Positions 32,466-42,572 are shown, counted from the stretch's first letter. The stretch is 64,000 nt of DNA from Flavobacterium sp. (GCF_017744675.1 NZ_JAGIAV010000001.1:124001-188000), one strand, 5' to 3'. The notes: a model not told the origin generated them from the sequence alone. Translations and numbers: made by a program.

Positions 32466-33429
32466 AATTGTTTAAATTGAATTCGTCTAAATCGTAAAAT
32501 ATAATTTCGTTTGGCTTTTCGACAAGATTATCTTGCAAATCTTCTGCCATTTCTTTCAAATCTTCTGGTTTTATTTCCTCTATTTTCAAAAGATCATTTT
32601 CTTCATAAAAAACACCATTTTTATAATTGGACTTTTTTACCTTGAAAAAAATCGGATTCGTTTTTTCAAAATTGGAATCCTTTTCCAGTGCTTTACTATT
32701 TATTTTTGATCGAAGTCCGATTACTTTATTGTTTCTAATATGAACTCCCCAAGAATAAATTGGAAAAGCAAAATCAAGATGAAGCGGATATCTTTTTAAA
32801 CTTTTAAGATATTTTGCCGCGACTTTCTGATCGTAAATAGAATTGAGCGAATCGGGAGCAATAGATCCCATATTATAATACATTAAAACTCCAGAATCGA
32901 CATTTGGAATTTTTGTTTTTTTGAAATATTTCACCTGATGTAATCGAATCGTTGCTGAAAGTTTTTTCTTCGAAAGTTTTTTAAAAACCTCTATAAATTT
33001 CAGATAATTCTCTTTACTCTTTAATGTCCAATCACAATCAATTTGGATTTCCTGACAGGCAATTTTGTTTTTAGAATTGATTTGTTCTATAAAATCAAAA
33101 GTTTTTTGAGCCAGATCATGTACATCAAGATTAGGTTGCAGCATGACTTTATTTTGAATAAAAACCACTGGAACAATTGTATATTCTTTTGGATTTTCTT
33201 CAAATCGAACAGGACTTATAGGAATTGGAAAATTGGATTCAGGATGAAGTCCAATGTCAAAATATCGTACATACAATTTTTGAACATTGTTTTGAATCAA
33301 TGCTTCTTTTTCTATTTCTGAAAATTTAAAAATTGTTTTCCAGTAATAAAAAGAGATTATAGGTTTTTCGCTTTTAGCGCATGACAACATTAAAAAGAGA
33401 AATAAAACTGGAAAAAATCGCTTGAACAA
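32425..33429 (-). CDS. Lipoprotein with possible TIM-barrel fold
   Basis: A 334-aa lipoprotein with lipobox LSC at Cys17. After it comes a row of alternating strands and helices. The block IACQEIQIDCDWTLKSKE, then LSATIRLHQVKYF, LMYYNMGS and PLHLDFAFPIYSWGV gives acidic or aromatic residues at strand ends, which recalls glycoside-hydrolase-type TIM barrels. This is by pattern alone. It overlaps the 786-aa gene on the same strand, so the two make a unit. Whether it binds or cleaves sugar is not shown. Confidence 0.55.
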   Translation of the reverse strand: MFKRFFPVLFLFLMLSCAKSEKPIISFYYWKTIFKFSEIEKEALIQNNVQKLYVRYFDIGLHPESNFPIPISPVRFEENPKEYTIVPVVFIQNKVMLQPNLDVHDLAQKTFDFIEQINSKNKIACQEIQIDCDWTLKSKENYLKFIEVFKKLSKKKLSATIRLHQVKYFKKTKIPNVDSGVLMYYNMGSIAPDSLNSIYDQKVAAKYLKSLKRYPLHLDFAFPIYSWGVHIRNNKVIGLRSKINSKALEKDSNFEKTNPIFFKVKKSNYKNGVFYEENDLLKIEEIKPEDLKEMAEDLQDNLVEKPNEIIFYDLDEFNLNNYEKNTFKQIISCF

Positions 33430-33600
33430 AACTTAGGAAATTACATTTTAGCTCAAAAGTAAGAAATTATGCCGTTTTAAAACATTTTAGACAAGAAAAT
33501 TTGAGAATTCTTAAAAACTTCAAATCCTAATAAATGGATAAAAAATTTCAATTAAAGCAAATATAATCGTTATTTTGTGCAATCAAATTGAAAAACCGTT

Positions 33601-35289
33601 ATGTTGAAAAACACTTTAAAATATATTGCATTTATAATTTTAATATCAATGATAAGCTGTGCCAAAAGAGGCAGCATTACCGGCGGTTTAAAAGATACAT
33701 TACCTCCCGTTCTAATATCTAGCTTTCCTAAAAATTTCACAACCGATTTTAAAGGAAACACGATTACTTTAAATTTTGACGAATATGTCAAACTTAAAAA
33801 CACCAACAAACAGCTGATTATTTCTCCGCCTTTAAAAAATGAGCCTTTAATCTCGCCTACGAATGTGAGCAAATTTATAAAGATTGAAATTCGAGACACT
33901 TTGCTGCCAAACACAACTTATAGTTTAAATTTCGGCCAAGCAATTCAGGATAATAACGAAGGAAATCCTTTAAACCAGTTTAAATATGTTTTCTCAACAG
34001 GACCTCAAATTGATTCACTTAAATTGAACGGAAGAATCAGAGACGCTTATGGAAAATATGTTGATAATTTTGTTTCTGTAATGTTATATGAAGTAAATGA
34101 TAAATTTAAAGATTCTACCATTTACAAAGAGTTTCCTCGCTACATTACAAATACTTTGGATAGCATGCGAACTTTTCAGTTTGAAAATCTAAAAGAAGGA
34201 AAATATCTTTTGATTGCCCTTAAAGACAAAGGATCAAACAATAAATTTAATCCGAAGGATGATAAAATTGGCTTTTTAAAAAATTACATCACCATTCCGA
34301 CAGATACTGTTTATGAGTTAGAGTTATTTAAAGAAATATTGCCTTTAAAAACTTTCAAACCAATTCAAGCTTCTGGAAACCGTTTGTATCTTCCTTACGA
34401 AGGAAAACAAAACTTCAAGAATTCAAAACCAAAAATTGTTCTTAAAAACGGCAATGAGGTTCTAGAAACTATTGTAACACAATTTCCTAAAAAAGACTCG
34501 CTTCAGGTTTGGTACAAACCAATAAAAGCCGATTCATTAGCTATGGAAGTTGAAAAAGGAGATTACAAAAAAAAGTATTCTTTCAAGATTAAAGCCTTGA
34601 AAAAAGACACTCTAAATATTAAAGCGGTACAAAACAGCCAGATTAATTTTAGAGAACGTTTTACCTTAGAAAGCGAGACACCATTGGTAAAATTTGATAA
34701 ATCTAAAATCAGATTGGTTAACAAAGATTCTGTGGCTGTTCCGTATACAACAGAATACGACGAGTTTGATCAGAAATTGTATATTGATTTCAAAAAAGAG
34801 CCTTTAGACAAGTATAGTTTTACTTTCTTCCCAGGCGCTTTGACCGATTTTTACGAAAAGTCAAACGACACCTTATCATACAAACTCAGCACTAAAGAAT
34901 ACGCAGATTACGGAAATATTATATTGAATTTGAAAAATGTAAAGCGTTTTCCTATCATTGTTGAATTGACCAACAAAAAAGGAGATGTTGTTTTGGCCGA
35001 AGGATATTCTGAGGGCGCAACCACATTAGAATTTAATTTACTGCAACCTGATGTCTTTACGGTGCGCATTATTTATGATGACAATAAAAACAAACAATAC
35101 GATACCGGTAGTTTCTTAGAAAAAAGATATTCTGAAGAAGTGTTTTACAATCAGGAAGAATTTGATGTCCGTGCCAATTGGGATCGGATCGAAACAATCG
35201 ATTTAAGTATTCCGTTTAATCCAGAAGTCGAGAAAAAACAAGACGATAAAAAGAAAAAAGAGGCAGAAAAGAAACGGAAAGCTTTTTAA
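33601..35289 (+). CDS. Ig-like domain (Big_5) lipoprotein
   Basis: A 562-aa lipoprotein with lipobox ISC at Cys20. Residues about 34-130 form a bacterial Ig-like domain, recognised by LPPVLISSFPKN, ITLNFDEYVKL and LLPNTTYSLNFGQAIQDNNEGNPL, the Big_5 pattern. A beta-rich rest includes the block LIALKDKGSNNKFNPKDDKIGF, seen in many flavobacterial relatives. The C-terminus is highly charged (DDKKKKEAEKKRKAF). The likely site is the outer membrane and the function is unknown. Its stop overlaps the nitrilase-family gene by 4 bases tail-to-tail. Confidence 0.78.
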   Translation: MLKNTLKYIAFIILISMISCAKRGSITGGLKDTLPPVLISSFPKNFTTDFKGNTITLNFDEYVKLKNTNKQLIISPPLKNEPLISPTNVSKFIKIEIRDTLLPNTTYSLNFGQAIQDNNEGNPLNQFKYVFSTGPQIDSLKLNGRIRDAYGKYVDNFVSVMLYEVNDKFKDSTIYKEFPRYITNTLDSMRTFQFENLKEGKYLLIALKDKGSNNKFNPKDDKIGFLKNYITIPTDTVYELELFKEILPLKTFKPIQASGNRLYLPYEGKQNFKNSKPKIVLKNGNEVLETIVTQFPKKDSLQVWYKPIKADSLAMEVEKGDYKKKYSFKIKALKKDTLNIKAVQNSQINFRERFTLESETPLVKFDKSKIRLVNKDSVAVPYTTEYDEFDQKLYIDFKKEPLDKYSFTFFPGALTDFYEKSNDTLSYKLSTKEYADYGNIILNLKNVKRFPIIVELTNKKGDVVLAEGYSEGATTLEFNLLQPDVFTVRIIYDDNKNKQYDTGSFLEKRYSEEVFYNQEEFDVRANWDRIETIDLSIPFNPEVEKKQDDKKKKEAEKKRKAF

Positions 35290-36053
35290 AGTTTAATTTC
35301 AAACTGATCTCTATCGCTTAAAAAGTCTAATTTTTTACGCGTTTCATACATGGTGTTTTTGTCTAGTTCTACGACAAAGACACCATTTTTTTCTTGTGGC
35401 TCCAAAATATAATTGCCCAAAAAGTCTAATGCCTGCGAATGCCCAACATGTTCATAATCGTGAGCATCGTAACCAATTCTATTCACTCCAACTACATAAG
35501 AAAGATTTTCTATAGCGCGAGCTTTTAGCAAAGCATCCCAAGCATTAGTACGAACTTTTGGCCAATTGGCCACATACAAAATGAGATCGTAATTTTCTAC
35601 ATTTCGCGCAAAAACTGGAAATCTCAAATCATAACAAATTTGAAGACATATTTTCCAATCTAGGTAATCTATAATCACTTTTTGGTTTCCGCTTGTGTAA
35701 ACCTTGTTTTCTCCAGCCAGAGAAAACGAATGTCGCTTATTGTAATATTGCATTTCGCCTGATGGAAAAACAAAAAACATTCGGTTAAAGTATTTTCCGT
35801 TTTCTGTAATGACAACACTTCCTGTTATGGCTGCTTTTTTCTGCTTTGCTTTCAACTTCATCCACTCGATTGTTTCTCCTTGCATTGTTTCGGCAACTTC
35901 AGAAGCATTCATTGTAAATCCCGTCGAAAACATTTCTGGAAGCACAATTAGATTTACTTCCGACTGAATTTCATCGATTTTAGAATCGAAGTTTTCTCGG
36001 TTTTTATTGGCATCTTGCCAAAACAAATCGGTTTGAATTAAAGCAATTTTCAT
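35286..36053 (-). CDS. Nitrilase-superfamily amidase (omega-amidase/YafV-like)
   Basis: A 255-aa cytosolic carbon-nitrogen hydrolase. The catalytic triad is clear: Glu40 in VLPEMFSTGF, Lys106 in YNKRHSF and Cys140 in LQICYDLRFP. GENKVYTSG also fits the Nit2/YafV branch, whose members hydrolyse alpha-ketoglutaramate in glutamine and methionine salvage. It has no lead peptide, and the DeoR-like gene next to it is 36 bases away on the same strand, which may allow joint expression. Confidence 0.88.
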   Translation of the reverse strand: MKIALIQTDLFWQDANKNRENFDSKIDEIQSEVNLIVLPEMFSTGFTMNASEVAETMQGETIEWMKLKAKQKKAAITGSVVITENGKYFNRMFFVFPSGEMQYYNKRHSFSLAGENKVYTSGNQKVIIDYLDWKICLQICYDLRFPVFARNVENYDLILYVANWPKVRTNAWDALLKARAIENLSYVVGVNRIGYDAHDYEHVGHSQALDFLGNYILEPQEKNGVFVVELDKNTMYETRKKLDFLSDRDQFEIKL

Positions 36054-36089
36054 TTTTACAATAATATGAAAGTCAACGAAAGTTTAAAA

Positions 36090-36866
36090 CTATATTATTA
36101 CAAGACTTGGAACAGCACTTTTATACGGCTGCAATTTTTCATGATTTGGATCTTCTTCTGTAATTACATAATTAACATCAGACAAACTCGCAATTTTCAT
36201 TTTAAGAACAGTATTTAGTTTTTCTGTAATAGTCAAAACCGCTGTTTTTCTAGAAGCCTGAATCATTGCTTTTTTCACCTGAACCGTTTCCCAATCAGAA
36301 TCTGAATAACCTCCGTCTACATCTAAAGCATTTGTTCCTAAAACCAAAAGATCTGCTTTTATATTGGCCAATTGATGAAAAGCTTCCCCACTCACACACA
36401 TTTGACTGTAAGACGAAATGCTTCCGCCAATCATAATGGTTTTAATATTGGGTTTATCTAAAAGCTGTACCGCAGTTAAAGCTGTAATTGTAAAAACAGT
36501 CAGATTAAGATCGTTTGGAATTAATCGTATGAACTCACGAATAGTTGTTCCCCCGTCTACAATCAAGACCATTCCGTCATGAAGAAGTCCAACGGCTTTT
36601 TGCGCAATAATCTGCTTGGCTTCTACTGCATAAGTTTGGTTCGATGAAGAATAGTGATATCCTTTGGTCATGGCTCCTCCTTTCACTTTAATTAAAAGCG
36701 AATCGGCATCAAGTTCATTAATATCACGGCGAACAGTATCTTCGGAAACACCAAGTTTAGCCGAAAGAGTTTCAAAACTTACACGCGTGTGCAGGTTGAT
36801 CTCTTTTAGAATATGATTTTTTCGTTCTTCTTTACTGTAATTTAAAACTTCATTTTCAGTGCTCAT
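36090..36866 (-). CDS. DeoR/GlpR-family transcriptional regulator
   Basis: A 258-aa repressor. The N-terminal winged HTH (about 15-65) shows RVSFETLSAKLGVSEDTVRRDINEL, the DeoR signature. The C-terminal DeoR-type sensor starts near residue 80, with LIVDGGTTIREF and later ALDVDGGYSDSDW, which bind phosphorylated sugars in the family. The ligand cannot be read here, and no sugar kinase or transporter lies beside it. Confidence 0.88.
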   Translation of the reverse strand: MSTENEVLNYSKEERKNHILKEINLHTRVSFETLSAKLGVSEDTVRRDINELDADSLLIKVKGGAMTKGYHYSSSNQTYAVEAKQIIAQKAVGLLHDGMVLIVDGGTTIREFIRLIPNDLNLTVFTITALTAVQLLDKPNIKTIMIGGSISSYSQMCVSGEAFHQLANIKADLLVLGTNALDVDGGYSDSDWETVQVKKAMIQASRKTAVLTITEKLNTVLKMKIASLSDVNYVITEEDPNHEKLQPYKSAVPSLVII

Positions 36867-37021
36867 GCCAATTATTTTTTTCTACTTACAAAAGTATGAA
36901 TTTAAATATAGCCTGCGAAGCCCTCTGATCTTAAAAAAAACACATTATAAACTCAAAATATACTCGTTTAAGAAAAGAATTAAGCCAAAACAGCAAAATG
37001 CTCACACAGCGCAAAAACAAC

Positions 37022-37058
37022 AAAAAAAACGCATTCAAATTAATGAATGCGTTTTTTC
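37022..37058 (-). terminator. Terminator after sdhB
   Basis: AACGCATTCA pairs with TGAATGCGTT around a six-base loop, flanked by A and T runs. It ends the minus-strand sdhCAB message 21 bases past the sdhB stop. Confidence 0.85.
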
Positions 37059-37078
37059 AAATATACTAAATTGTATTC

Positions 37079-37825
37079 TTATCCTTTTAAGCTTGCTGCT
37101 AAATACTCACGGTTCATACGTGCGATATTTTCAAGCGAAATTCCTTTTGGACATTCAATTTCGCAAGCTCCTGTATTAGTACAGTTTCCGAAACCTTCTA
37201 AATCCATTTGGTGAACCATGTGCAATACACGGTCTGTTGCTTCAACTTTACCTTGTGGCAATAATGCATATTGAGAAACTTTTGCAGAAACAAACAACAT
37301 TGCTGAAGAGTTTTTACAAGTTGCCACACAAGCTCCACAACCAATACAAGCAGCAGCATCAAATGATTTGTCTGCATCGTCTTTTGGAACTGGAATAGTA
37401 TTCGCGTCGATTGTATTTCCTGAAGTATTTACCGAGATAAATCCTCCTGCGTGTTGAATTCTGTCAAAAGAACTTCTGTCAACAACTAAATCTTTAATTA
37501 CTGGGAAAGCTTTTGCTCTAAATGGCTCGATAAAAATCGTATCACCATCTTTAAACATACGCATGTGCAACTGACAAGTTGTAACACCTCTGTCTGGTCC
37601 GTGCGCTTCACCGTTGATGAATAATGAACACATTCCGCAGATTCCTTCACGGCAATCGTGATCAAATGCTACAGGCTCTTCTCCTTTGTTGATTAGTTCT
37701 TCGTTAAGAACATCAAGCATTTCAAGGAAAGACATGTCTGGTTCGATTCCATCGATAGGATATTCTACAATCCCTCCTTTATCTTGTGCGTTTTTTTGAC
37801 GCCATATTTTTAATGTAAGTTTCAT
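37079..37825 (-). CDS. sdhB: Succinate dehydrogenase/fumarate reductase iron-sulfur subunit
   Basis: A 248-aa subunit of complex II. The start at 37825 is used because the reading upstream of it (MCQATF...) lies in a repeat and has no family match. Cysteines for all three clusters are present: CREGICGMC with a later Cys in VTTC (2Fe-2S), [11 protein letters not shown] (4Fe-4S) and CTNTGAC-x3-C (3Fe-4S). It passes electrons from SdhA flavin to the membrane anchor and menaquinone. Confidence 0.95.
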   Translation of the reverse strand: MKLTLKIWRQKNAQDKGGIVEYPIDGIEPDMSFLEMLDVLNEELINKGEEPVAFDHDCREGICGMCSLFINGEAHGPDRGVTTCQLHMRMFKDGDTIFIEPFRAKAFPVIKDLVVDRSSFDRIQHAGGFISVNTSGNTIDANTIPVPKDDADKSFDAAACIGCGACVATCKNSSAMLFVSAKVSQYALLPQGKVEATDRVLHMVHQMDLEGFGNCTNTGACEIECPKGISLENIARMNREYLAASLKG

Positions 37826-37835
37826 AACCTTTTTC

Positions 37836-37915
37836 GTTTGAAAGTCATAAAGTCGAAAGTCGAAAGTCGCTTGGCACATTTTGCCTTTTGACTTTAAGAC
37901 TTTGGGCTTTCGACC
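37836..37915. repeat. Inverted short-period repeat (GTCGAAAGTC words)
   Basis: Between sdhA and sdhB, copies of AAGTCGAAAGTCGAAAGTCG on the left face CTTTTGACTTTAAGACTTTGG and CTTTCGACC on the right, so the gap can fold as a hairpin. It interrupts an otherwise tight operon, as in accB/accC. Confidence 0.5.
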
Positions 37916-37921
37916 AAATTC

Positions 37922-39922
37922 TTATTTATAACTTCTTTGAACTAATTTAATGTTTTCGTAATTCAGAGGTTCTTTGTGTAATACTGCATCACTTGGTTTT
38001 CCTTTGTATTCCCAAGCTGCAACGTATGCAAAGTTTTCATCGTCACGAAGCGCTTCTCCTTCTTCTGTTTGGTATTCCTCACGGAAGTGACCTCCACAAG
38101 ATTCATTACGGTGTAAAGCATCTTTCGCAAACAATTCTCCTAATTCTAAGAAATCGGCAACACGAGTTGCTTTTTCTAATTCCTGATTAAATTCGTTAGC
38201 GCTTCCAGGAACTTTTACGTCTCTATAAAACTCTTCGCGTAAAGCAGCAATTTCTTCAATCGCTTCAGTTAAACCTTTAGCATTACGAGCCATTCCTACT
38301 TTATTCCACATAATCTTTCCTAATTTTTTGTGGAAGTAATCTACAGAATGTTTACCGTTGTTATTGATAAATTTCTCGATTTGATCTTTTACCGCTTTCT
38401 CAGCTTCAACGAATTCAGGTAAATCTGTAGAAATTGGTCCCATTTTAATATCTGGAGCTAAATAATCTCCTATAGTGTATGGCAATACGAAATATCCATC
38501 AGCTAAACCTTGCATTAAAGCAGAAGCTCCAAGTCTGTTTGCTCCGTGGTCAGAGAAGTTAGATTCTCCGATTGAGAAACATCCTGGAATTGTTGTCATT
38601 AAGTTATAATCAACCCAAGTTCCACCCATTGTGTAGTGAACCGCTGGATAAATCATCATTGGTGTTGTATAAGGATCCTCATCGACGATTTTGTAATACA
38701 TTTGGAATAAGTTTCCGTATTTACTTTTCACGATTGCAGCTCCTAATTTAGTTACCAAAGCAGCATCTTTATCGTCTAAACCTTTTACATAAGCATCTTC
38801 AGTTCCATAACGTTTGATTGCTGCTGCGAAATCCAAGTAAACTGCTTCTCCCGTTTTGTTAACTCCAAAACCAGCATCACATCTTTCTTTAGCTGCACGA
38901 GACGCAACGTCACGAGGTACTAAGTTACCAAAAGCAGGATATCTTCTTTCTAAGAAATAATCTCTTTCGTCTTCAGATAAATCAGTTGCTTTTTTCTTTC
39001 CTTCACGAATTGCCTGAGCATCTTCTAATTTTTTTGGCACCCAAATACGACCGTCATTACGTAAAGATTCAGACATCAAAGTCAACTTAGACTGGTGATC
39101 TCCAGAAACTGGAATACATGTTGGGTGAATTTGTGTGTAGCAAGGATTTGCAAAAAACGCTCCTTTTTTATGAATTTTCCAAGCTGCTGTTGCGTTACTT
39201 CCCATAGCATTTGTAGAAAGGAAAAATACGTTTCCGTATCCTCCAGATCCAATTACTACCGCGTGAGCAGAATGTCTTTCAATTTCTCCTGTAATTAAGT
39301 TACGGGCGATAATACCTCTCGCTTTTCCGTTCACGATTACTAAATCAAGCATTTCGTGACGGTTGTACATTTTAATTTTTCCACGACCAATCTGACGGTT
39401 CATTGCAGAATAAGCTCCTAACAATAATTGCTGCCCAGTTTGTCCTTGTGCATAAAATGTACGAGAAACCAAAGTTCCTCCAAAAGAACGGTTATCTAAT
39501 AATCCGCCGTATTCACGAGCCAATGGCACTCCTTGAGCCACACATTGGTCAATAATATTACCTGAAACTTCAGCCAAACGGTAAACGTTTGCCTCACGTG
39601 CACGGTAGTCACCACCTTTTACAGTATCGTAAAACAATCTGTAAATAGAGTCACCGTCACCTTTATAGTTTTTTGCTGCATTGATACCTCCTTGTGCCGC
39701 AATAGAGTGCGCACGACGTGGAGAATCTTGGAAGCAAAATGCTTTTACGTTATATCCTAACTCAGCAAGAGTAGCCGCAGCCGAACCTCCAGCCAAACCT
39801 GTACCAACAACAATAATATCTAAGTTACGTTTGTTAGCTGGGTTTACTAAATTAATATGATCTTTATAATTTGTCCATTTGTCCGCAATAGGACCATTTG
39901 GAATTTTTGAATCTAATGCCAT
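37922..39922 (-). CDS. sdhA: Succinate dehydrogenase/fumarate reductase flavoprotein
   Basis: A 666-aa catalytic subunit that oxidises succinate to fumarate. The FAD fold starts [34 protein letters not shown] contains the His that binds FAD covalently. The active-site Arg/His region appears later as [11 protein letters not shown] and [13 protein letters not shown]. Its length, over 650 residues, is typical of the type-B enzyme of Bacteroidota and epsilonproteobacteria. It lies 11 bases after sdhC. Confidence 0.96.
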   Translation of the reverse strand: MALDSKIPNGPIADKWTNYKDHINLVNPANKRNLDIIVVGTGLAGGSAAATLAELGYNVKAFCFQDSPRRAHSIAAQGGINAAKNYKGDGDSIYRLFYDTVKGGDYRAREANVYRLAEVSGNIIDQCVAQGVPLAREYGGLLDNRSFGGTLVSRTFYAQGQTGQQLLLGAYSAMNRQIGRGKIKMYNRHEMLDLVIVNGKARGIIARNLITGEIERHSAHAVVIGSGGYGNVFFLSTNAMGSNATAAWKIHKKGAFFANPCYTQIHPTCIPVSGDHQSKLTLMSESLRNDGRIWVPKKLEDAQAIREGKKKATDLSEDERDYFLERRYPAFGNLVPRDVASRAAKERCDAGFGVNKTGEAVYLDFAAAIKRYGTEDAYVKGLDDKDAALVTKLGAAIVKSKYGNLFQMYYKIVDEDPYTTPMMIYPAVHYTMGGTWVDYNLMTTIPGCFSIGESNFSDHGANRLGASALMQGLADGYFVLPYTIGDYLAPDIKMGPISTDLPEFVEAEKAVKDQIEKFINNNGKHSVDYFHKKLGKIMWNKVGMARNAKGLTEAIEEIAALREEFYRDVKVPGSANEFNQELEKATRVADFLELGELFAKDALHRNESCGGHFREEYQTEEGEALRDDENFAYVAAWEYKGKPSDAVLHKEPLNYENIKLVQRSYK

Positions 39923-39933
39923 TATAATTGATA

Positions 39934-40599
39934 TTAATTATTGAAATGATGAAATAAAGCGATAATTACGAAAAGCGCTGGAACTACAACTGCAAACCAG
40001 TAACCTACTTTCGCTAAAAATCTAGAGTATTTGTTGTACATCCCTACAGATTGAAGAGAAGATGCAAACCCGTGCCATAAGTGAAATCCTAAAAGGATGA
40101 ATGACACACAGTACAATGCTGTACGAATTGGGTCGTGAAATTTGTGAACTAACTCACCATAATACCTTGTAGCATCTGGTGCTGTACCCGCAATATATTT
40201 GTAGGTAACTTCAGGAAACCAGAAATCATAGAAGTGCAATCCTAAGAAAGCTAAAATAACCAATCCAGAAATAATCATATTTCTAGAACTCCAAGAAGCG
40301 TTTGCAGCTCCGTTGTATTTAGCGTATGCGATTGGTCGTGCCGCGCTGTTTTGAGCCGTAAGAATAAATCCCATTACAAAGTGGAAAATTACTCCAAATG
40401 CCAAAATTGGCTGCATTACATACTGAATCAGCGGATTGTATCCCATAAAGTGAGAAGCTTCGTTGAAAACGTCTTCACTAAAAATAGAAATAAAATTTAA
40501 GGAAACATGCAGCGCTAAAAACGTGATTAAGAATATTCCCGAAAGAGCCATAGCTACTTTCTTTAAAATGGAAGCATTCAATAGTGCAGATTGTGCCAT
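39934..40599 (-). CDS. sdhC: Succinate dehydrogenase cytochrome b subunit
   Basis: A 221-aa integral membrane protein with five helices: around residues 14-34, 60-82, 108-126, 158-178 and 195-215. It anchors complex II, holds two haem b and reduces menaquinone. Haem-binding His appear in [23 protein letters not shown] and LGFHLWHG. One fused anchor subunit, rather than SdhC plus SdhD, fits the type-B enzyme. It is the first gene of the sdhCAB operon. Confidence 0.95.
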   Translation of the reverse strand: MAQSALLNASILKKVAMALSGIFLITFLALHVSLNFISIFSEDVFNEASHFMGYNPLIQYVMQPILAFGVIFHFVMGFILTAQNSAARPIAYAKYNGAANASWSSRNMIISGLVILAFLGLHFYDFWFPEVTYKYIAGTAPDATRYYGELVHKFHDPIRTALYCVSFILLGFHLWHGFASSLQSVGMYNKYSRFLAKVGYWFAVVVPALFVIIALFHHFNN

Positions 40600-40955
40600 A
40601 AGTGTTAAGTAGTTTGTTTTAAAAAATTAGACAAAAATAACTCAATTACAAAAGAACTACAACCATTTCGTTGTTATTTATAATGATTTTAAAATAGACT
40701 CTCTCTACGTATTTTTACGTACAGAAAGAAAGCTGCTAAAAAATAATTCACTATAAGAAACTTCAAAACACTGCTTTTTAAGCTTTAAAGAAGAAATTAG
40801 CCTCTAAGTAGATTACCAAAAATTTATCATATTGTTATTTTATTCAAAGTTTTGATTTATTTTCTTCAAAAGTGCTAGTCGGCAGAAATTTTGTCTAAGT
40901 AAAAAATTGCCATTCCGCAACATAGTTTTACCTTTAGCGCCTCAAAAAATTAATA
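40600..40955. promoter_or_regulatory. Divergent control region between sdhC and HMG-CoA synthase
   Basis: This 356-base AT-rich gap holds no gene. It contains two promoter-like pairs: for sdhC on the minus strand, TATTTTTG (40632-40639) with TTG at 40660-40662 and a 20-base spacer; for the synthase, TTG at 40907-40909 and TACCTTTA at 40929-40936 with a 19-base spacer. Between them AGTAGATTACC-type stretches show no clear operator. Confidence 0.55.
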
Positions 40956-42317
40956 ATGAAAACAGGAATTGATGCTATTTCATTTGATGTAGCAAACATA
41001 CATTTACCCATAAAAACTTTGGCTGTTGCCAGAAATATTGAACCAGAAAAATTAGAAAAAGGTCTTGGATTATTAAAAATGACCTTTCCAGACGTTCACC
41101 AAGACGCTGTAGTTTTTGGAGCAAATGCCTTAACAAAACTTATCATTGATAATAAAATAAACCTAAACGAAATAAGCAGAATCTATGTTGGTACCGAAAG
41201 CGGCATCGACAGTTCGAAACCTATTGCTTCTTACCTTATTAGTTTAATGGAGCAAAAATTTGGCGAAGATGTTTTGGCTGAATGCGATGTTGTAGATTTC
41301 ACTTTCGCTTGTATTGGCGGTGTAGATGCGATGCAAAACTGTCTTGATTTTGTAAAATTGAATCCGACGAAAAAAGCAATTGTGGTTACAAGTGATTTTG
41401 CAAAATACGATTTAAATTCTGGCGGAGAATACACACAAGGAGCTGGAGCTGTTGCAATGCTGATTACAGCAAATCCAAAAATCATTGCTTTTGATGACAA
41501 TTGGGCAACAAGCACAAAAGGTGTTTTCGATTTCTTCAAACCTTACAGAACTATTTCTAAAGGCGACATTACTAAAAACACCAACAACGATTCTTGGTTT
41601 GACAATTTGGAAGCTGAAATCGAAATTCATAAAGACCAACCCGTTTTTGACGGTCAGTATTCCAACCAATGTTATATGGATCGTACGCGCAATGCCTACT
41701 TTTCATTCAAAAAATTAAAAAACACTACAGAGACTTTATACAATACTTGGACAAGCATTATTATGCACTTGCCTTATTCTTTCCAAGGACGCCGAATGTT
41801 GTCTGAAATTTACGCTTTAGACAGTGCCGAGAAAATTATTGCTGATGATATCGCACCTGCAGATTATCAGACAAAAATCAAAGAAGTAGCAAAATCTGAT
41901 GATTACAAAACATTTGTAACCGAGAAACTACAACCTGCTGAATTAGCATCTTCTTTAATTGGAAATCTTTACACAGGTTCTATATTCATGGGATTATTGT
42001 CGACTTTGGCTCATTTTTACGATACAAAGAAAGAAGTTGCAGGAACTAAATTCGGTTTCCTAGCTTATGGAAGCGGTTCTAAATCGAAAGTTTTTGAAGG
42101 AACAATTCAACCAGAATGGCAATCGGCTTTGGCAAATGTGAAGCTTTTTGAAAATTTAGCTGAAAGCGTAGAAATTGATTTCAATACTTACGAAAGCCTT
42201 CATAAAAAAGAACAAAAAACAAGCATCAGAACTCCGAAAAACGAATGGGTTTTAGACAGAATTGAAAAAGAGATTCCTGTTTTGATTGGAGCAAGATATT
42301 ATAAATGGGTGGATTAA
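40956..42317 (+). CDS. Hydroxymethylglutaryl-CoA synthase
   Basis: A 453-aa thiolase-fold enzyme that joins acetyl-CoA and acetoacetyl-CoA, the entry step of the mevalonate route to isoprenoids. The catalytic Cys119 is in FTFACIGGVDAMQN. TESGIDSSKP holds the catalytic Glu, and IMHLPYSFQGRRM carries the conserved His. SGGEYTQGAGAVAM is also typical. Sequence around the Cys reads ACIGG, where many members have ACYGG. No other mevalonate gene is in the window. Confidence 0.9.
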   Translation: MKTGIDAISFDVANIHLPIKTLAVARNIEPEKLEKGLGLLKMTFPDVHQDAVVFGANALTKLIIDNKINLNEISRIYVGTESGIDSSKPIASYLISLMEQKFGEDVLAECDVVDFTFACIGGVDAMQNCLDFVKLNPTKKAIVVTSDFAKYDLNSGGEYTQGAGAVAMLITANPKIIAFDDNWATSTKGVFDFFKPYRTISKGDITKNTNNDSWFDNLEAEIEIHKDQPVFDGQYSNQCYMDRTRNAYFSFKKLKNTTETLYNTWTSIIMHLPYSFQGRRMLSEIYALDSAEKIIADDIAPADYQTKIKEVAKSDDYKTFVTEKLQPAELASSLIGNLYTGSIFMGLLSTLAHFYDTKKEVAGTKFGFLAYGSGSKSKVFEGTIQPEWQSALANVKLFENLAESVEIDFNTYESLHKKEQKTSIRTPKNEWVLDRIEKEIPVLIGARYYKWVD

Positions 42318-42353
42318 ATTCCAATTTTTGAAATCCCAAATTCCAAAACTCAC

Positions 42354-42384
42354 AAAAAACCGAAGCAATAGCTTCGGTTTTTTT
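42354..42384 (+). terminator. Terminator after HMG-CoA synthase
   Basis: ACCGAAGC pairs with GCTTCGGT around a three-base loop, flanked by A and T runs. It is 37 bases beyond the stop codon. Confidence 0.85.
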
Positions 42385-42400
42385 ATTTACACATAGCGTG

Positions 42401-42472
42401 TCATTGCGAGGAACGAAGCAACCACACTACCAAAAGTCACGCGTGATAAGATTGCTTCGTTCCTCGCAATGA
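42401..42472. repeat. 21-bp perfect inverted repeat (TCATTGCGAGGAACG)
   Basis: TCATTGCGAGGAACGAAGCA plus one A (42401-42421) is matched by its exact complement at 42452-42472, with a 30-base loop. A degraded version of the right arm (TTCTTCGTTCCTCAGAATGA) occurs at 47527-47546. The element is probably mobile or mobilised; no gene lies inside. Confidence 0.8.
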
Positions 42473-42487
42473 CGAAATCACAAAAAA

Positions 42488-42519
42488 ACTTTGTCAAAGT
42501 TTAAAACTTTGACAAAGGT
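42488..42519. repeat. Second copy of the ACTTTGTCAAAGTTT palindrome
   Basis: It is the same palindrome as 9928-9960, one C shorter, with the same single-base loop. Two near-identical copies 32.5 kb apart mark a dispersed family. Confidence 0.8.
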
Positions 42520-42572
42520 AAAACCGCATAGTTTCAAGTATTAGTAATTTTCTAATTAGAAAAAAATCTAAT

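Noticed and set aside
37826..37879. 18-codon N-terminal extension of sdhB
   Set aside because: It reads through the GTCGAAAG repeat; the family begins at the ATG at 37825.
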